A stretch of DNA of 8,553 nt from the NCBI GenBank assembly GCA_947367165.1, contig CANBCO010000010.1:1-8553 (forward strand), given 5' to 3'. This DNA comes from an uncultured Coriobacteriaceae bacterium. GTDB taxonomy: Bacteria > Actinomycetota > Coriobacteriia > Coriobacteriales > Atopobiaceae. The notes under the pieces were generated by a model, which made no database searches, was not told where the DNA came from, and was given only the letters and a program-made list of their open reading frames with translations. The position numbers were made by a program, and so were the translations under genes. Positions within the stretch are counted from its first letter, which is position 1, and the number at the start of each line of letters is the position of its first letter. Shown in pieces: positions 6,499 to 8,553 of the stretch.

Positions 6499-6588
6499 AA
6501 TAGTAGCGGCTTGGGTTTCTTGGATGTGAAATGATACATTATCCCATGTAGTGCGCGCTTTTGTATCTAAGAAAAAGAAAAAAGAGTG

Positions 6589-6597
6589 TGCTACAAT
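6589..6597 (+). promoter_or_regulatory. Extended -10 promoter of the NHLM-type export genes
   Basis: TGCTACAAT is an extended -10 element (TGnTAnAAT) 43 bases before ATG 6641, inside an A-rich stretch. No -35 hexamer is seen at the right distance. It is divergent from the amidase cassette promoter, so the 211-base gap 6430-6640 acts as a two-way control region. I see no gene, RNA or clear operator palindrome in the rest of that gap. Confidence 0.55.
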
Positions 6598-6640
6598 TTA
6601 GTTTCTGCTTTTTTAAATCGACAAAGATTTGAGGCAACGT

Positions 6641-7192
6641 ATGGCTGAAGAAAAACAAAATAAACCCGAGAAAAACGAGAAGAACGGAGCAACTGCCGCA
6701 AGCAATCGCAATGACGAAAGCAAGGGCATTTTTAGAAAAGAAAGCCTTGACAGCATAGGGACTTCGCAGGAGCTCCGAGCTTATCTGCGCAGAAGTGATC
6801 GAGGCATCATCTTAGGAATAATCGCCCTCTTTCTGTTTATTGGTGGCTTTTGGGCATGGGCAATTTTTTCGCAAATTGATACACACGTAGATGCTCTTGC
6901 AACGGTTCAAGATGGCTATGTCTACCTGTACTTTACTCCAGAGCAAGCCCAAGTGGTTCAGCCTGGCATGCCAATTGTTTTTGACAACACCAAGGCCACT
7001 AGCGTAGTGGATGAGGTTGACACTACCTTAAAACAAGGAGTGTGGCCAGACGTGGATCAAAACGGTATCCCAGATTTTGACTGGAATAGCCCGTATTGTG
7101 AGGGTTATGCTCGTGCGCTGTTGCCTAATGGATCGTATGCCGTTACTATTACCGTTCGTTCAGAAGCACCTATCGACTTTCTTTTTAAGTAG
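6641..7192 (+). CDS. Short HlyD-like NHLM bacteriocin system secretion protein (membrane adaptor)
   Basis: From ATG 6641 (GAGG six bases upstream) the product is 183 residues. Residues 2-28 are a polar Lys/Asn/Glu-rich tail. Then comes IFRKESLDSIGTSQELRAYL at 30-49, which matches the N-terminal signature (FRKExLxxxxSxxxL) of NHLM bacteriocin secretion proteins. One membrane helix follows at about 56-77, and then an extracytoplasmic beta-rich part with TPEQAQVVQPGMPIVF at 99-114, resembling the HlyD/biotinyl-lipoyl-like fold. It is much shorter than classic HlyD adaptors (about 400) and has no coiled-coil hairpin, fitting a Gram-positive accessory subunit. Residues 137-145 (DVDQNGIPD) form a calcium-loop-like motif not expected here. 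It ends 28 bases before the C39 ABC exporter gene, its presumed partner. An upstream in-frame TTG at 6629 is less likely as it overlaps the ribosome binding site. Confidence 0.75.
   Translation: MAEEKQNKPEKNEKNGATAASNRNDESKGIFRKESLDSIGTSQELRAYLRRSDRGIILGIIALFLFIGGFWAWAIFSQIDTHVDALATVQDGYVYLYFTPEQAQVVQPGMPIVFDNTKATSVVDEVDTTLKQGVWPDVDQNGIPDFDWNSPYCEGYARALLPNGSYAVTITVRSEAPIDFLFK
7049..7075 (+). other. DxDxNGxxD calcium-loop-like motif in the adaptor protein
   Basis: Codons 137-145 of the adaptor encode DVDQNGIPD, followed by FD. This matches the Dx[DN]x[DN]GxxD loops of EF-hand, dockerin and thrombospondin type 3 repeats, where the acidic side chains bind calcium. It lies in the extracytoplasmic domain. 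Only one copy is present. Confidence 0.5.
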
Positions 7193-7220
7193 ATTTGGCT
7201 GGTAAGGTATAGAGAGAACA

Positions 7221-8553
7221 ATGTTACTAAAAAGGAAACCAAAAGGCTCATACTCAAGACCAGTACGCGTTCCCCTGGTGATGCAGATGGAAGCACTCGA
7301 ATGCGGAGCGGCTTGTCTTACCATGATTATGGCGTACTGGGGCAAATGGGTGCCTCTTGAGCAGGTGCGTGAGGCCTGTGGGGTTTCAAGGGACGGAGCA
7401 CGTGCCATCAACGTAGTAAAAGCTGCACGCGATTATGGCTTTGAGGCTACGGGTTACAGATTTGAGCCAGAAGATCTTGAAGGAAACATGCTCTTTCCTT
7501 GCATTATTCACTGGGATATGGCTCATTTTGTGGTGCTTAGGGGTATGCATAATGGAAAAGCATATATTACTGATCCTGCTAAGGGAAACTACACAGTAAA
7601 TATGGAGGAATTTGATAAATCTTTTACCGGCATTGTTATGGCATTTGAGCCCGGAGAAAACTTTGTTGCAGATGGACATCAAACAAGCATAAAAGACTTT
7701 GCCTTAGAGCGCCTAAGCGGAGCACACATGGTAATCCTTATCACCATAGTACTTTCATTACTTTCTACCATAGTGGGTATTTTGCCACCTATTTTTAGCA
7801 GGGTTTTTATTGATAACGTGCTCAATGCTCCAACTAAAGCCTGGCTTATTCCGCTGTTATGCGTTATGGCGTTTTCTGCGCTTACTACAGCAGCCTTGGG
7901 TATCATTAAAATTATCTTTGACCTAAAAACACGTCTTTCGTTTACAGCTGTTGCTAGTTCAGAGTTCATGATGCATCTTCTTAAATTGCCCATTGAGTTT
8001 TTTGGCCAGCGTGCTCCAGGTGACATTATTTCGCGTATGAAATCAAACGATGGCATAGCACTTCAAATAGTCAATGTATTATCTCCTATTGCGCTTAATG
8101 CAGTGATGGCATGTATTTACTTGGTAGTAATGTTTTTGTACAACGTTCCTCTTGCCATTGTGGGCCTTAGTTGTACGGTGGTAAGCTTAATAGCCTCTCA
8201 GTTAGCAGCTCGAAGGGTGCGCGATTTACTTAGAGCAAACGAGCGTCAGCAGGCACTTGAAAGCGCTGCAAGCGCGGCTGGATTTCAAATGATAGAGACT
8301 ATCAAAGCATCAGGTGCCGAGAATGGCTTTTTTTCTCGCTGGTCGGGATTCCTTACAAATGCGGTGAACTCGCGAATAAAGATTGCTTACGAATCTGCTC
8401 TTCTTTCCATTCCTGCAGCTCTCGCTTCAAGTCTTGCCAATACGCTTGTGTTGGTTTTAGGATGCTGGCTGGTAATTCAAGGTCAGTTTATGTTGGGTAT
8501 GGTTATGGCATTTCAGGGCTTTTTAGGACAATTTATGAGCCCTGCCTCACAAC
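7221..8553 (+). CDS. NHLM/NHLP-family bacteriocin export ABC transporter, C39 peptidase and permease part (3' truncated by window)
   Basis: The frame opens at ATG 7221 and stays open for 444 codons to the window edge. Residues about 12-140 are a C39 peptidase domain: oxyanion Gln22 and catalytic Cys28 in QMEALECGAACL, His102 in HFVVLRG and Asp118 in ITDPAKG. The whole catalytic set is therefore present. The block GVSRDGARAINVVKAARDYG (54-73) is characteristic of the NHLP-family peptidase/permease/ATPase exporters. From about residue 170 an ABC transmembrane domain follows with about five visible spans, including FFGQRAPGDIISRMKSND, the usual segment of this fold. The nucleotide-binding domain would lie beyond 8553. 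Such proteins cut leader peptides after a double glycine and export the core peptide. The ribosome binding site is modest (GAGAG, about five bases before ATG). Together with the HlyD-like gene upstream it forms a peptide export operon; no substrate peptide gene is visible in the window. Confidence 0.88.
   Translation, partial: MLLKRKPKGSYSRPVRVPLVMQMEALECGAACLTMIMAYWGKWVPLEQVREACGVSRDGARAINVVKAARDYGFEATGYRFEPEDLEGNMLFPCIIHWDMAHFVVLRGMHNGKAYITDPAKGNYTVNMEEFDKSFTGIVMAFEPGENFVADGHQTSIKDFALERLSGAHMVILITIVLSLLSTIVGILPPIFSRVFIDNVLNAPTKAWLIPLLCVMAFSALTTAALGIIKIIFDLKTRLSFTAVASSEFMMHLLKLPIEFFGQRAPGDIISRMKSNDGIALQIVNVLSPIALNAVMACIYLVVMFLYNVPLAIVGLSCTVVSLIASQLAARRVRDLLRANERQQALESAASAAGFQMIETIKASGAENGFFSRWSGFLTNAVNSRIKIAYESALLSIPAALASSLANTLVLVLGCWLVIQGQFMLGMVMAFQGFLGQFMSPASQ

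Noticed and set aside
6478..6500. Possible terminator hairpin CTGC...GCAG in the divergent gap
   Set aside because: The stem is only four base pairs with a ten-base loop and no T-run follows.
7679..8056. 125-residue minus-strand frame opposite the ABC exporter
   Set aside because: The plus strand encodes a coherent ABC membrane domain here; the antisense frame shows no recognisable domain.

Overview
The window looks like chromosomal DNA from a bacterium of moderate GC content (slightly under half by eye). The genes have strong AAGGAG-type ribosome binding sites and use some TTG and GTG starts. The style of the LigA tail, the prenyl synthase and the NHLM-type exporter suggests an actinobacterium of the Coriobacteriia, perhaps Atopobiaceae. 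That placement is an impression from protein resemblance, not a computed result.

Left part, plus strand (1-5254): the last 36 codons of a NAD-dependent DNA ligase are followed by UDP-glucose 4-epimerase (galE). Next come a polyprenyl diphosphate synthase whose start overlaps galE, and a DMT/EamA transporter made of two fused copies of a single-EamA protein. A new promoter then precedes a Wzx-like polysaccharide flippase, and another precedes a PAP2-type lipid phosphatase. Together these could supply UDP-galactose, a polyprenyl lipid, flipping of lipid-linked sugars and lipid pyrophosphate or phosphate processing, which is a plausible cell-envelope glycan set. No glycosyltransferase lies in the window, so this grouping is inference.

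Middle part, minus strand (5251-6429): a three-gene cassette reads leftward and collides tail to tail with the PAP2 gene. The two stop codons share one CTAG palindrome. The first gene is a secreted protein of the putative amidase domain (Amidase_6) family, broken by a one-base frameshift near 6310. Two small membrane proteins that I do not recognise follow with very short gaps.

Right part, plus strand (6589-8553): an extended -10 promoter leads into a short HlyD-like membrane adaptor carrying an unexpected DxDxNGxxD calcium-loop-like motif. After it comes the N-terminal 444 residues of a C39-peptidase ABC exporter of the NHLM/NHLP bacteriocin type, cut off by the window end before its ATPase domain. 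This is the beginning of a peptide (RiPP or bacteriocin) maturation and export locus. No precursor peptide is visible here, so one would be expected downstream.

No rRNA, tRNA, CRISPR array, insertion sequence or convincing intrinsic terminator was seen. The longest gap without a gene is 6430-6640, which holds divergent promoters.
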